A stretch of 64,000 bases of DNA. Source: Norana najaformis (Eukaryota; Annelida; Clitellata; Crassiclitellata; Hormogastridae). Location: NCBI GenBank assembly GCA_964023275.1, contig OZ029929.1, positions 4,795,381 through 4,859,380 of the forward strand, given 5' to 3'. The notes beneath the pieces are model-generated. The model was not told the DNA's origin and did no database searches. It was given only the letters and a program-made list of their open reading frames with translations. This document shows, in pieces, positions 1 to 10,177 of the stretch. Both the position numbers and the translations under genes were made by a program. Position 1 is the first letter of the stretch. Every line of letters begins with the position of its first letter.

Positions 1-240
1 CATGGTGTACGGGATTTTTCGGTTGCTGGGCTTAGATTTTGGAACTCTCATCCTGTATCTGTTCATTCTGCTCATTCTGTTGTGTCATCTTGGTCTCAAC
101 TTAAGACTTTCAGTTGGATTATCCACATTATCCACCTGTCTGTCTGATTAAAGGACCTGATCACGGTTGGTTTTGGTGCGCCATCGGTTGATGCCTTGTG
201 CACTAGAAATTGTCGCCATAAAAGTTGCTAATTAATTGAA
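1..240 (+). mobile_element. LINE remnant, family E (RT strip joined to 3' tail)
   Basis: Bases 15-115 match 5455-5545, which lies in a recognisable LINE reverse-transcriptase fragment (shared TTTTTCGGTTGCTGG, CTTCCTGTATCT-like and TTCTGCTCA blocks). The last 80 bp carry the family E tail: GCGCCATCGGTTGATGCC, a CACTAGA block and TTGTCGCCATAAAAGTT, a decayed form of CATTAGACACTGGCGCTATAGAAGT. The copy is truncated by the window edge and internally deleted relative to the copy near 5.4-5.9 kb. No intact reading frame remains. Confidence 0.6.
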
Positions 241-300
241 TTAATAATATTCGTGATATTAATAATACTTATGATATTAATAATATTATATATAAAATGT
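228..300. repeat. AT-rich short tandem repeat
   Basis: GATATTAATAATA-type units follow the LINE tail directly, as expected for a retroposon 3' end that has slipped into a microsatellite. Confidence 0.6.
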
Positions 301-1830
301 ACATGAGTGTGTTCGTGTGAATATTCACCTTTCTGGATCGAGGTACACACTATTCGAATTTTTCTAGCAGTCGATTGCCTTGATGGAATTTCTTCCTTTG
401 GCAGTTGGACGGAGAGGGTGATGGTGTTGGGGCTGGGTTTGTTATGCATGGGGTAAAGCAGAGTAGGACACGGAGGAGGGCTAAGAAGACGTTAAAGCCT
501 AACCCATTTTCTGCCGCCCTATTTCTGCCGCCCTCTTTCTGCCTCAGCTGATGAAATGCCTAACTGAATTCGCACCCAGCGACGCTACTGCCGCTCTTCG
601 ACACAAGATGAAACGCCATATGCCTTCCGGCGCTCTACTGCAATGCACTTCTGTGGCCAGTAGATGAGGACAACCGCTCTGTGTGCTATTATTAGTAGCA
701 AGCCCAGTGAGTTGTGCATCTAGATTGTCTTAAGCCGCGGCGCATCATTGCTTTTCCCTTTGCATGAAGATTGCTTTATTCGGCAGTTGATTGAATTAGC
801 ATCACAAAGGGATAGCCTTATCATCCCTTTTGCTGTGGCAAGTGATTTCGTCGGGGTTACTAAGTGCATGACTGCCAAAATCGAGCGATCGCCTTCACCT
901 CGCAAAGCAAATGTCTTACACAGCGTGATTGAATTTGCAGAGTGAAAAGATTGCCAGAAGTGCCTTGATAAGAATTGCCTTACTGGCCTCTAACATTTCC
1001 CTTCACAGCAAGTAACATACTTTACTGTTTCCCATTAGGTTTGGAAGTTCGACAATTTTCCTAGATCAAAAGTTGACTTCTGGCCCCGATTTAAACAAAT
1101 CAGCCAGAGGGTCGGTTTTAACCCGCCTACAGAGAATTTGATCTTATTTTCAACTGATCGTATGTTGATCCACAAATTTCTTTCCTTTTTCCTTTATGCT
1201 TTTCTGGTTTCGTTGATTCTTATCTCCTTCCTACTTCCGTAGTTTCTTGCTTTATTTAGCGCAAGTATATAAGCTAGTCAGGTATTACTGACGCAGCTTT
1301 TCTGCGGCGCTGAGCAATTCCAGCGATTTACATTAATTCATTCGTTCGTTTGTTCTTTCGATCGTTCATTCGTTTTCGTTCTCTCTATCATGAAGCGATC
1401 ATTCCTTTGTTCTGCGATGCCGTCGATCGCCAGATGGCCTTCTGAAAGTTTGTGCAATCGGGTCAGGTTCATCTCTTCCGCCCTACATTGTCCATTGCGA
1501 TCGATGTCTTCGGACGAATGTGATTCGATCGATAACAGCTTCGGGTGTATGCCGAGAAGCCTATCGAGGGGCCGGATGAAGAGGCAGGGTCTGTTCTATG
1601 ACGCAACAATCAACGCCTGGGTCACGGTTGCTATGGCATACGTTACCAAGGGCTGACAGTGTCGATCGAGAGGGAGCGCCACAGGCATCGATTTCGTGTA
1701 TCTTTGCTACGTTTAGCAGCTTTAGCGTCGTATTCTCTTGGGCCATATTAATTCTCTTTGGCCAGAGACACTTCTGGACAGTGCAGTCATTTTTGACCGT
1801 TCCAGATTTTAACGAGGCAACTGTTGGCCA

Positions 1831-1831
<1 letters not shown>
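301..1831. other. No gene recognised
   Basis: Moderate-GC single-copy-looking sequence. Open stretches here are under 100 codons, overlap on both strands and resemble no family I know. Nothing beyond short TTCGTTC runs near 1335-1380 stands out. Confidence 0.6.

Positions 1832-1886
<55 letters not shown>
1832..1886. repeat. (TCTG)n microsatellite
   Basis: About 13 uninterrupted TCTG/GTCT units. Cys-Leu-Ser-Val repeats predicted from it are artefacts. Confidence 0.95.
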
Positions 1887-2000
1887 GAGCATTGTCATTT
1901 TCTTCTGAATGTAAATCCATATCGAAATAATTATAATGGTAGTGGTAGTAGTAGTAGTAGTAGTATTAGAAGTAGTAATTGTAATATTAATTGTAACAAT

Positions 2001-2775
2001 TAGGGATGTACCGAATATTCGATTCGAATTCGTATTCGGCCGAATAATGACAAAATTCGAACTTTCGTATTCGATAAAAAATTCGAGTAGTACAAACTCG
2101 AATACTTAGACAACCAATTTTTCTTAGGTCGCCCAATACCAGCGTCTAATTAGTAATCGGAGTCAAGGAAGCTAGTACCAACCGGAAATCGCGCAGTTTA
2201 CACGTACTTCAGTTAATTTGTGCGCATATTTTAAGTTTTTCGTTAATAGAATGAAATTTATTATTTTTTCAGTAATCTTAATAATAATTATAATCTTTAA
2301 GCATTAACAACTAAATATGGATAAGCGCAGCGGAGTTCGGAAATGTTTAAAAATTTATGATTTGGACGAGTCAAAAGCCTTGTGTAATCGCCGTGACACG
2401 GTGATCTCATGTGGATCTACTACCAAGGCTAAGCAGTTTACGCCATCGTTGCAATTATAGCATCAGAAATTCGTCTATCCCCGACGAATTCAACTTTATG
2501 AAAGAGGAACAGTCAAACCCAAGAGTAACAGGAACAGGCTAACTCAGGTAATATTTAGTAATTCATTAGAACCATCGGTGGGTGCAAATTTCAACTTCAT
2601 TAATCTGACTGGTGGGTCATTAGTAACAAGTATTTAATACTTTAGCAATAAATTTTTAGTGTTCAAGTTTTTACAGTGTTTTAAGTTTAGGTTATCAGTA
2701 CTCGTATTCAGCTACCAGAATCCTGAATATTCTTATTCAGCCAACACTTAAAAACTGGTATTCGGTACGTCTCTA
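2001..2775 (+). mobile_element. Eroded non-autonomous hAT-like DNA transposon with BED-finger relic
   Basis: Terminal inverted repeats are visible: TAGGGATGTACCGAATA at 2001-2017 pairs with the reverse complement of 2759-2775 at 15 of 17 positions. The 8-bp flanks GTAACAAT and GGAATAAT agree at 6 of 8 positions, consistent with a decayed hAT 8-bp target duplication. Inside, ATG at 2317 opens 47 codons ending at 2460 that read like a ZBED/hAT zinc finger (KIYDLDESKALCN, then TVISCGSTTKAKQF). The second cysteine of the finger is arginine. Its histidine end, HQKFVYPRR..LYE, is still legible just past the stop in another frame. The rest of the transposase, including any DDE and dimerisation domain, is absent. 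In this class the encoded protein would bind and move the element ends, but this copy cannot. Element class is well supported; the exact family is not. Confidence 0.75.
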
Positions 2776-2835
2776 GGAATAATAATAAGACGATTTACAT
2801 AGCGCCCTAGCACGCTTCTTCACCATGGAGATCTA
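2776..2835 (-). mobile_element. LINE 3' tail, family F
   Basis: AATAATAATAAGACGATTTA then CATAGCGCCCTAGCACGC aligns with 62500-62545, where it is attached to a recognisable LINE C-terminus. Only the tail is kept. It abuts the hAT element, so one element may have inserted beside the other. Confidence 0.5.
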
Positions 2836-2839
2836 TCAA

Positions 2840-3560
2840 TTTTTCTTACCATAGTCATGACAAGAACATGGCCGCTATGCGTGATATTTCTGTAATCCTC
2901 TGCGAAGAAATATTTTACCATTACAATTCGCTTCAAGCGAGGCAATTTATCTTGACCATATCCAGTCTGATCGTCTTGGCAAGTTTTCGTGCCGTTCTAT
3001 TTTGCATGGCAATTCGTGTACATCATTACGATAGCCACTCGTTCTCGGCCATTGGCATCATTCATTCTTGTCAATTGCGTGGCTCTTTTTCCAGGTCGTA
3101 GCAATTCTCGCGTGCCACGGCGGGCTTCTCGTCGTGTGGCTCATTCATCCGATCGCTGATTCCGTCCTTCCCTCACTCATCGTTTGCCATCGCTGATTGG
3201 ACAGTAGATCAATTATCAACCCATACCCCCAACAGACCCTCCCTCCAAACGTCAGCCCTTAATTCTCCACGTCCTTCTATCTTCTTCTACTCCTCTTCTT
3301 CCTCCTCTGCTTCCTCTCATTCCTTCCCACACGGACCCACCTCTATGCCCTTCTTTCAGCTGCTTTTCCTTCCCCTGTGCTTCCTCTTCCTCCGCCATCG
3401 TCCTCGTGTTGAGCGCATAGCTGCATATTAGCAGACGGATGATTTACTGTTATCGAATGAGTGTTTCCATCGGTTCGCAGTGCCTTCCATCTTTATCTGT
3501 CCATTCGTCTGTCCATCCAACCATCCATCCATTCAGCTGCCCATCCTTCTTTCCTTCCAT
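2840..3560. other. No gene recognised
   Basis: C/T-biased unique-looking DNA with short CCATCCAT and CTTCCTCC runs at 3270-3400 and 3500-3560. Open stretches here are short and without family resemblance. Confidence 0.6.
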
Positions 3561-3570
3561 CCAACCTTAT

Positions 3571-3755
3571 ACACAACCCACTTTAACAGCTTCTCTCCTC
3601 ATTCTCTCTCTATGGTCTTCTGGCAACCGGTCTTGGTTTTGACATGGCATCTTTGGACTACCTACTGACTTGACGCAGCGCTCGTGAGTCAGCTGGTGCC
3701 CTGCGCTTAGCTTTTAGGTAGCGCACAGCTTTACAAATTTCGAATTTACGATTAC
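3571..3755 (+). mobile_element. LINE 3' end, family C
   Basis: Aligns almost end to end with 5640-5824: ACACAACCCAC, a TTCTGGCA..TTGGTT block, TTGACATGGCATCTTT, CTGACTTGACGCAGCGCTCG and GGTGCCCTGCGCTTAG, then a terminal AGCGC..TTTACAAATTT. It is 5' truncated and keeps no protein domain. Placing it with LINEs rather than SINEs is an inference from its terminal motif. Confidence 0.6.
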
Positions 3756-3759
3756 TATC

Positions 3760-4785
3760 CTTTTGTAGGTATGTTTGTTCTTGAAAATATCCAGTTGTAC
3801 ATGACGTAATTTGACCATTTATCTAGCGCCTTCAGAAGAAGCTCTGTACGGCACTCCATTCCGTTGGAAGGGATTAGATTGGATTAAACGCGATTGAATC
3901 ATTGTTGTGACTCGGATTGGACCTGCTCACCAACATCCAATCGCGTCCTTAGGCCGCACGGTTATCGTGCCGGATTGGTTTAGACCCTATGAATATTAAT
4001 TAGCCTGGGGTCCGAACGTAAAGCGGCGACCCTCGGGTTAAGACGGCAGAGGTGTGCGGCGAATCGGCGATGACGACGGCGACGCGTCTGGAGCTGTGCG
4101 CCGGCTGTCGCCGACGCTTTCTTATTTCAGCGCTAGTTCGACGATAAATGCGCCTCTTAAAAATCTCAATTTGTTTTGCAATTTTCTCGCCGCCACTGAA
4201 CCGCAGCTTTGCAGAGGCGTTCGGTCGACCGCTGGTCTTCCGGCAGTCACCAGAGGGCCACGATGAGCGATTCTGTTATGGAGGCACAATTTAGCGAACA
4301 CAAAAGATAATCAGGCGAAATTGTATGCGCAGGAATTGGCCACGACGAAAGCCTCGAAGTCATGTCTGCTTTGAGTTGACACTAGCGTGGCTAGTAACAC
4401 TGATTGCACGATGGCGAAGAAAAAGAAAAAGCAGAAGACATAAAGCAGGAACGCGGAGAACACGAAGAACAAGAAGAACAAGAAGAAGAGCGGTCCCGCA
4501 AGCTGATCTTGAGAGTTAGACATTGTCGACGACCTTCCAAAGTCTCGAATCGATGGAGCTTCAACATGTCGACTAGCCCGATCAGTAGCACAGCGAATAC
4601 TTGAAAAAAAGACACAAAGTCTTCAATTTTCATATGTGTAGTCGATTAATTTGAACGGTTGAAAGACAACAGTACTTCGTCGACATAGAGTTTGTAAAAA
4701 GCTTGAATCTATTTCGACTGTTGCTACTGACGCATGGAAGATCTATTGCTGTTCTTTTACTGTCACTACTCTAACCGAACTATCA
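3760..4785. other. No gene recognised
   Basis: GC rises at 4020-4270 (CGACGGCGACGCG and similar). A purine-rich GAAGAA stretch lies at 4410-4495. Neither shows a recognisable protein or good splice sites. Confidence 0.55.
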
Positions 4786-4789
4786 GGTC

Positions 4790-5560
4790 AGATGCGTTCA
4801 ACTGTTTTGCCTTAGCTCAAGAGACCAGGATTAGGTCCGGAAGGTATTGCCAGCTACCGATCGATCTCAAACCTGTCATTTCTTTCGAAGGTCATGGAAA
4901 GGATCGTCGCCCAACAGGTTACACACTACATTCTGTGTAGTGTGTAACCTGTTGTTACACACTACATTCTGTGTAGTGTGTAACCTGTTGTTACACACTA
5001 CATTCTGTGTAGTGTGTAACCTGTTGTTACACACTACATTCTGTGTAGTGTGTAACCTGTTGTTACACACTACATTCTGTGTAGTGTGTAACCTGTTGTT
5101 ACACACTACATTCTGTGTAGTGTGTAACCTGTTGTTACACACTACATTCTGTGTAGTGTGTAACCTGTTGTTACACACTACATTCTGTGTAGTGTGTAAC
5201 CTGTTGTTACACACTACATTCTGTGTAGTGTGTAACCTGTTGGGCGACGATTCTGACCTGTAAATGACCTGTTGCCAAAGTTGCAATCTGGCTCCAGAAA
5301 GGGTCATTGCGTGGAGATGGTCCTGCTCAGACTGCTTTCAGATATCTGTGATGCATTTGACACTCTGGACACGTAACGCTTCTCGGCCTCCTCGATGTAA
5401 GCGCAGCGTTTGACACCGTCGATCTTGAACTGTTCCTGATGGTGAACGAGCTTTTTCGGTTGCTGGACCTAAATTCTGCACTTCTCTTCCTGTATCTCTT
5501 CTTTCTGCTCAGTCTCTTACGTTCTGTCAGTCCAGTTCAATGCTTAGTTTTTCAGGTGGG
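4790..5560 (+). mobile_element. LINE reverse-transcriptase fragment (CR1/L2-like), family E, split by a palindromic array
   Basis: Bases 4810-4918 translate to the conserved RT strip KRPGLGPEGIASYRSISNLS continuing FLSKVMERIVAQQ, the canonical 'NYRPISNL..LSKVLERIV' block of Jockey/CR1/L2 reverse transcriptases. After the tandem array at 4919-5242, similarity resumes with NDLLPKLQSGSRKGHC (5260-5310) and then LLGLLDVSAAFDTVD (5384-5430), the RT 'LLDLSAAFDTVDH' motif containing the first catalytic aspartate region. Past about 5450 the frame decays. The enzyme would copy its own RNA into the genome, but this copy is dead: frames shift between strips and the 36-bp array interrupts the fingers domain. 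The tail of the same family lies at 5825-5905, with a family C end lodged between them. Confidence 0.85.
4919..5242. repeat. Nine identical 36-bp palindromic tandem units
   Basis: Units begin at 4919, 4955, 4991, 5027, 5063, 5099, 5135, 5171 and 5207. By eye all nine are identical. With its neighbours each unit forms a perfect hairpin: arm CAACAGGTTACACACTACA (19 nt), loop TTCTG, complementary arm. The outer flanks extend the symmetry: 4901-4918 and 5235-5252 are inverted copies with one mismatch (GGATCG against GAATCG). Because 36 is a multiple of three and no unit has a stop in some frames, both strands show repeated 12-residue open frames (HTTFCVVCNLLL and the like). These are not evidence of a protein. 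Confidence 0.97.
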
Positions 5561-5639
5561 TTTAATCACCGTATAGGCTGTCTCTCTGTCGCAGTGGACC
5601 GATCTTTTGGGTGTGGACCTTCGCATTTCACTCATCTTA

Positions 5640-5824
5640 AGCACAACCCACCCTAACAGCTCCTCTCCCCTTCTCTCTCTCTCTCTCGTCTTCTGGCAGA
5701 AGAACTTGGTTCTTGACATGGCATCTTTTATCAGTCCCACTGACTTGACGCAGCGCTCGTGAATAAGCTGGTGCCCTGCGCTTAGTTTTAAGTAGCGCTT
5801 TACAAATTTGAATTTACGATTACG
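5640..5824 (+). mobile_element. LINE 3' end, family C (second copy)
   Basis: Aligned partner of 3571-3755, ending GTAGCGCTTTACAAATTTG. It sits between the RT fragment and the family E tail, so it probably inserted into the family E element. Confidence 0.6.
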
Positions 5825-5910
5825 ACGGACCTGACTACGGCTTGGTTTTGCTGCACCATCGGCTGATGCTTTTTGCATTAGACACAGGCGCTATAGAATT
5901 TGCTAATTAA
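5825..5910 (+). mobile_element. LINE 3' tail, family E
   Basis: GCACCATCGGCTGATGC, GCATTAGACAC and AGGCGCTATAGAATTTGC match the tails at 160-232 and 49700-49770. Together with 4790-5560 it outlines one 5'-truncated LINE copy. Confidence 0.65.
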
Positions 5911-6059
5911 TGACAATAATGATATATTATTGCGCATGAATTGTGGTAACATCATTTCGCTGTAACTCGTCTTCAAAATGCGGTTCTCAAAACTGAGTAG
6001 GCGAATCTGCTTTCCGACTTCTATTTTTATAGAATTGGTCTTATGAAAAAGGTGTAGTG

Positions 6060-6290
6060 ATTACGATGATTATGACGATGATTATACGATGATTATGACG
6101 ATGATTATGACGATGATTTGACGTCGATGGTGATGATCGTGATGCCGATGATGGTGTCGTTGTTGTTTTGGTTGATGACGATTACGATATGACGTCAGTG
6201 GTGATGATGATAATATTGTTGTTTATTAATGATTACGACGACGACGATGAATAGGATGATGATGAAAATGATGATGACATTATTGTCAGC
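6060..6290. repeat. Degenerate (GAT)n / (GACGAT)n tract
   Basis: GATGATTATGACGATGATT-type units with many substitutions. TGACGTCA occurs at 6190-6197. Confidence 0.85.
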
Positions 6291-6539
6291 GATGATAGTT
6301 ACAGTAGTGGTAGCAAAAGAATAGCAATACATCTTCCGTGCGTCAGTAGCAATAGTCGAAATAGACCACGTAGTTAGCGGCCTATGGATCAAAGCGGCGA
6401 TGAAAACGAGTGCTTTGTATGGTCAGCGAGTGACCGCCCTATGAAATCGCTTTGATTGTGCCGACAGTTCTCATCCAACGGTCAATCAAACGTCCGCCAA
6501 GCAACCGCACATTTACTGCTCAGGCTGAGCATGAACGTG

Positions 6540-6870
6540 AGAGCAAGGCGATGGATGAGAAGAAGGAGGAAGAGGACAAGAGGAGGAGGAGGAACAAGAA
6601 GATGATGAGGAGGAGAAGGAAGAGGAGGAGGGGGAGGAACAAGAGGAGGTTGAGCAAGAGGATGAGACAGAGGAGGCGGAACAAGAGGAGGAAGAGAAGA
6701 AGTTGGAGGAACAAGAGGAGGAGGAGGAGAAGGAGGAGAGGCAGGAGGAGGAGGAGGAATAAGAGGAGGAGAAAGTGGAGGGGCAAAAGGAGGAGAAAGA
6801 TAAGGAGGAAAAATATAAGGATGGGAAGAGAAGATGACGACGAGAAGAGAGGAGCCTGGTAGAGAAGACA
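6540..6870. repeat. Purine tract (AGG/GAG-rich)
   Basis: About 330 bp almost purely purine on the + strand, with GGAGGAGGA runs broken by AACAAG. It yields Arg/Lys-rich frames on + and Ser/Leu/Pro-rich frames on -, which are composition artefacts. Confidence 0.95.
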
Positions 6871-7118
6871 GCATAAAACACTGCGAGACAAGGGAAGAAA
6901 GGCATTTTTGGCATCAGTGAGTAATTTTTCTCGAATTCGGGTGAAGTAAGAGGACTTGGAGAATTAAGAACGACGCAGAAACACAAAAACTAGAAGCAGT
7001 AATGGGAAAAACGACTGCTAGGTAAAGAAATACCAGAAAGATTTGTAGGAGATGAATCACTGGGGATATGAACCCCAGACAAATAATGAATTCGAGACCG
7101 ATTTTTCAGGTGACAGAC

Positions 7119-7500
7119 GAGGAGGAGATGAAGGAGAAGAAGGAGGACGTAGGTGGGGGAAAAGGAATAGGAGGATGAGGAGCACTGGGACGACAAGGAA
7201 GAGAAGGTGATAGAAGAGGAGGAGATGAAGGAGAAGGAGGACGTTAGGTGGGGGAAAAGGAATAGGAGGATGAGGAGGACAGGGACGACAAGGAAGAGAA
7301 GGTGATAGAGAAGGAAGAGGAGGAGGAGGAGCCAGAGGAGGAGGAAAATGTGGGAGGAAGAATAGGAGGAGGAGAAGGAGGACAAGGAAGAGAAGATGGA
7401 GGAGGAGAAGGAGCAGGAAGAGGAGGAGAAATAGGAGGAAGAACAGGAGAAGAAGGACTCGGAGGAAGATGGGGAAGAGAAGGGACTGAGGAATAACAAA
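7119..7500. repeat. Purine tract containing a 97-bp tandem duplication
   Basis: GAGGAGGAGATGAAGGAGAA recurs at 7119 and 7216, and the following GGTGGGGGAAAAGGAATAGG, ACGACAAGGAAGAGAAGG and GTGATAG blocks recur in step. After 7310 the tract continues as shorter GGAGGA/GAAGA units. Confidence 0.85.
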
Positions 7501-7559
7501 AGGAGGAGAAATTCATTCATTGATTTATTCATTCATTCAGAGTATTTATATAACGCTCC

Positions 7560-7700
7560 TTCATGGATATAATAGGAGGAAGGGCAACAGAAGGAGGAGT
7601 AAGAATAACAGAAAGAGGAGAGAGAAAGCAAGAGGAGGAGTAGGAAGAACAATGGAATGAGAAATAGGAATGATAACAGAAGGAGGAGTCGTAGATTCAG
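7560..7700. repeat. Purine-rich AGGAGG tract
   Basis: GAAGGAGGAGTAAGAATAACAG-like units repeat at 7590 and 7670. It continues the purine block at 7119-7500 after a 60-bp ATTCATTC/TTTATATAACGC interruption. Confidence 0.8.
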
Positions 7701-7704
7701 AATG

Positions 7705-8325
7705 CGTCGTAAAACGCTGTAGAACGCACACAGTCCAATCATCGTAAGCCCGACTGGTGATGCTTTTCAGCATTCGACTGCTGATGCAGAGAACGATCTG
7801 GTCGGTCTTTGCCTCGGCTGCGGCAGCAACCTGAGTCCCAGAATCCTATGCGTCTTTCTCGGCTTTACGCGTCGCAAGGTGGCTTCCACGCGCATGCGCT
7901 CTCTGCCGAATCGTGCTGCGAATGCGCTGATGATAGCGTCCTCGCGCGATGAAATGACACCGGAAGAACGTTGCATGATGCAACTTGTGTTCGGAAGAAA
8001 TCACTCAGATTGTGGCGCTGTAGAAGCCACTCAGGTAGCGGCGCTATAGAAATTCTGACATGATTAACTTGGATTGGCGAGTGATTACCGGACAATAACA
8101 GTTGTTTTTCTGTTAACTACAGGATATTGATGAATGAATTCGGCGTTCGAAACTTTGGTTAACGACAACATCTGAAGGTGTCACTCGTTGCGCAAATATC
8201 CCGGCGCTAAACAGATCTCTTGAAATGGATTTGATTATGGATTTGGCCTATGTTTCGAACAGGCCTGTTAATACAAAGTCGATTTTTAGCTGAAGTAATG
8301 ACGGAAGAAAGAGCGATTGAGAGAA
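7705..8325. other. No gene recognised
   Basis: GC-richer segment at 7780-7930 includes the palindrome GCGCATGCGC at 7890-7899. A GGCGCTATAGAAATTC terminus at 8041-8056 looks like a lone retroposon end. Open stretches of 60-76 codons on the - strand match nothing I know. Confidence 0.5.
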
Positions 8326-8328
8326 CGC

Positions 8329-8495
8329 AAAGTGGATTAAGACAACACGAAATGAATTAAGACAACACAAAGTGGATTAAGACAATACGAATTGGTTTAA
8401 GACAACACAAAGTGGATTAAGACAATACGATTTGGATTAAGACAACACGCAGTGGATTAAGACAACACCTGACACAATAAGACAACGAAGTTGAA
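8329..8495. repeat. 20-bp minisatellite (GTGGATTAAGACAACACAAA-type)
   Basis: About eight imperfect units share ATTAAGACAA; the variable part alternates among AAGTGG, AAATGA, AATTGG and TTTGG. Confidence 0.9.
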
Positions 8496-8579
8496 TCGAG
8501 ATTCATCGGGCAATATCAGGTAAATAAAGATATCACAACACTGATTAAGACAAGTGTATTTGACACCACGTCAGATCCA

Positions 8580-9060
8580 TTTACGTAACAGAGATCGATT
8601 CAGTAAATTCAGACCGATTTCAGTAGCGTCAGCTCGATTTAAGAGCAACTTCAGAGCGACCTTAGTAGCACAAGATCATTTAAATAAGTTCAGAGCGATT
8701 GAAGTAACGCCAGATTGATTTAGGTGACGTCAAATCCATTTAAGTAACCAGATCGATTTAAGTAAATTTAGATCACTTTAAGTAACGCCTGATCGATTTA
8801 AGTAACGCCAGATCGATTTAAGTAACGTCAAAACAGTTAAGTAACCAGATCGATTTAAGTAACTTTAGATCACTTTAAGTAACGCCGATCGATTTAAGTA
8901 ACGCCAAATCGATTTAAGTAACGCCAGATCGATTTAAGTAACGCCAGATCACTTTAAGTAACGCCGATCGATTTAAGTAACGCCAAATCGATTTAAGTAA
9001 CGCCAGATCGATTTATGTAACGTGAAATCCATTTAATTAACCAGATCAGTTTAAATAACG
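8580..9060. repeat. ~20-bp minisatellite with higher-order structure
   Basis: Units of AGATCGATTTAAGTAACGCC and variants. The four-unit block beginning AGATCACTTTAAGTAACGCC at about 8867 recurs at about 8945, giving a ~79-bp higher-order period. The left part (8580-8700) holds more diverged GTAGCGTCAG/CAGAGCGATT units. Confidence 0.9.
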
Positions 9061-9500
9061 TGAGGTTAATTTAGTGACGCGAGAGCAATTACGCAACTTT
9101 AGATTGAGCTTGGCCAACGTGAAAGCGATTAATATAAAGCCAAGTCAATCAACCCGGCACCAAATCGATCTTCACAACGTGGGATTATTTCAATCAGCTT
9201 GTGATGATTGAAATAATTGCCGGACTGCTTGAAGCAATTCGAGGAAAGGCAATGGAAGACCTAGGTTGCTTCATTAGCCAACCATAATTAACAACTCTCA
9301 CCGTGGACCAGTCGGCAGAGGACGAACATTGATATTTTCGATAATATTGGATGGCTTGTACTTCAAGCGTAGAATTGAAATTCCTGTTTTTTGTGTGGAT
9401 TATATATGCTTGATAATTGCATCTGTTTTGGTTTTCGTTCTGAAGATTACGTCATTCTGCGGATTGTACTTAAGTCAGCACTGACATCATTCTCGCCTTC
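9061..9500. other. No gene recognised
   Basis: The first 120 bp keep decayed traces of the 20-bp repeat (AATTTAGTGACGC, AACGTGAAAGCGATT). The remainder appears unique. Confidence 0.5.
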
Positions 9501-9509
9501 CGTCGTTCT

Positions 9510-9730
9510 AAAGACTGAAATCTACATTATGCCCAATGTTATGTCATTCTAAAAGCCACTTTATTCCAATGCTACGCCATTGTAAATGCCGCACTGTTCC
9601 CAAAGTTACCTCATTCTAAAAGCTACGCCACTGTAAAAGCCACACCGTTCCCAAAGATACGTCGCTCTAAAAGCCACGTCGTTCTGAAAGTTACGACGTT
9701 GTTAAAGTCAGATCAAAAGAAAACATAGAC
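9510..9730. repeat. Degenerate ~22-bp minisatellite
   Basis: TCATTCTAAAAGCCAC, TTCCCAAAGTTAC and CTCTAAAAGCCACGTC variants recur at roughly 20-25 bp spacing. Confidence 0.6.
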
Positions 9731-9779
9731 TCTATGTTGTTCTACAAATCACAGTAACTTGGAATAACAGCTTCCTTTG

Positions 9780-9985
9780 GATTATCGATTGAGCCGAGGT
9801 GACCTGAATTACTCATAGTTTATCGTCAGTGACTTGACCTATTGCGAAATATAAATCTACCTCGGATGACCCAACCTACTTTGGAATATTAATCGGCCTC
9901 CTAAGACCTGACTTACTTCTGAATATTAGTCGACATTGACCTGACCTACTTTGGAATATAGGTATACCTTCAATGACTGCAAAAA
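9780..9985. repeat. Degenerate ~45-bp repeat
   Basis: GACCTACTTTGGAATAT-type cores recur near 9838, 9885, 9910 and 9942, separated by CGACCTC/GACATTGACC variants. Confidence 0.55.
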
Positions 9986-10177
9986 CCGCTTGGCAATCGC
10001 ATAGCAATCATCCAGGAATTCGAACACTATTCGTGAAAGAGCAGGAAGTTGTACTCTACCACTTTGCCACTTCGTCCCATCTTGCCAGGCACAACGGTCA
10101 GTGAAGCTGCAAGATTAGATTAGATGGAAAGGAGCCACCGAACAGCCTAAAGGTAGGTGTCGCCACCCATTACATTA

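Noticed and set aside
4847-5307. Repeat protein with 12-residue periods on both strands
   Set aside because: The frames are produced by a 36-bp palindromic array inside a dead LINE; both strands give similar repeats, which is typical of artefact.
6452-6986. Arg/Lys-rich and Ser/Leu-rich long frames
   Set aside because: Purine-tract composition; six frames stay open simply because stops are rare in such sequence. Same at 7244-7532, 17791-18102, 48556-49030 and 57244-58074.
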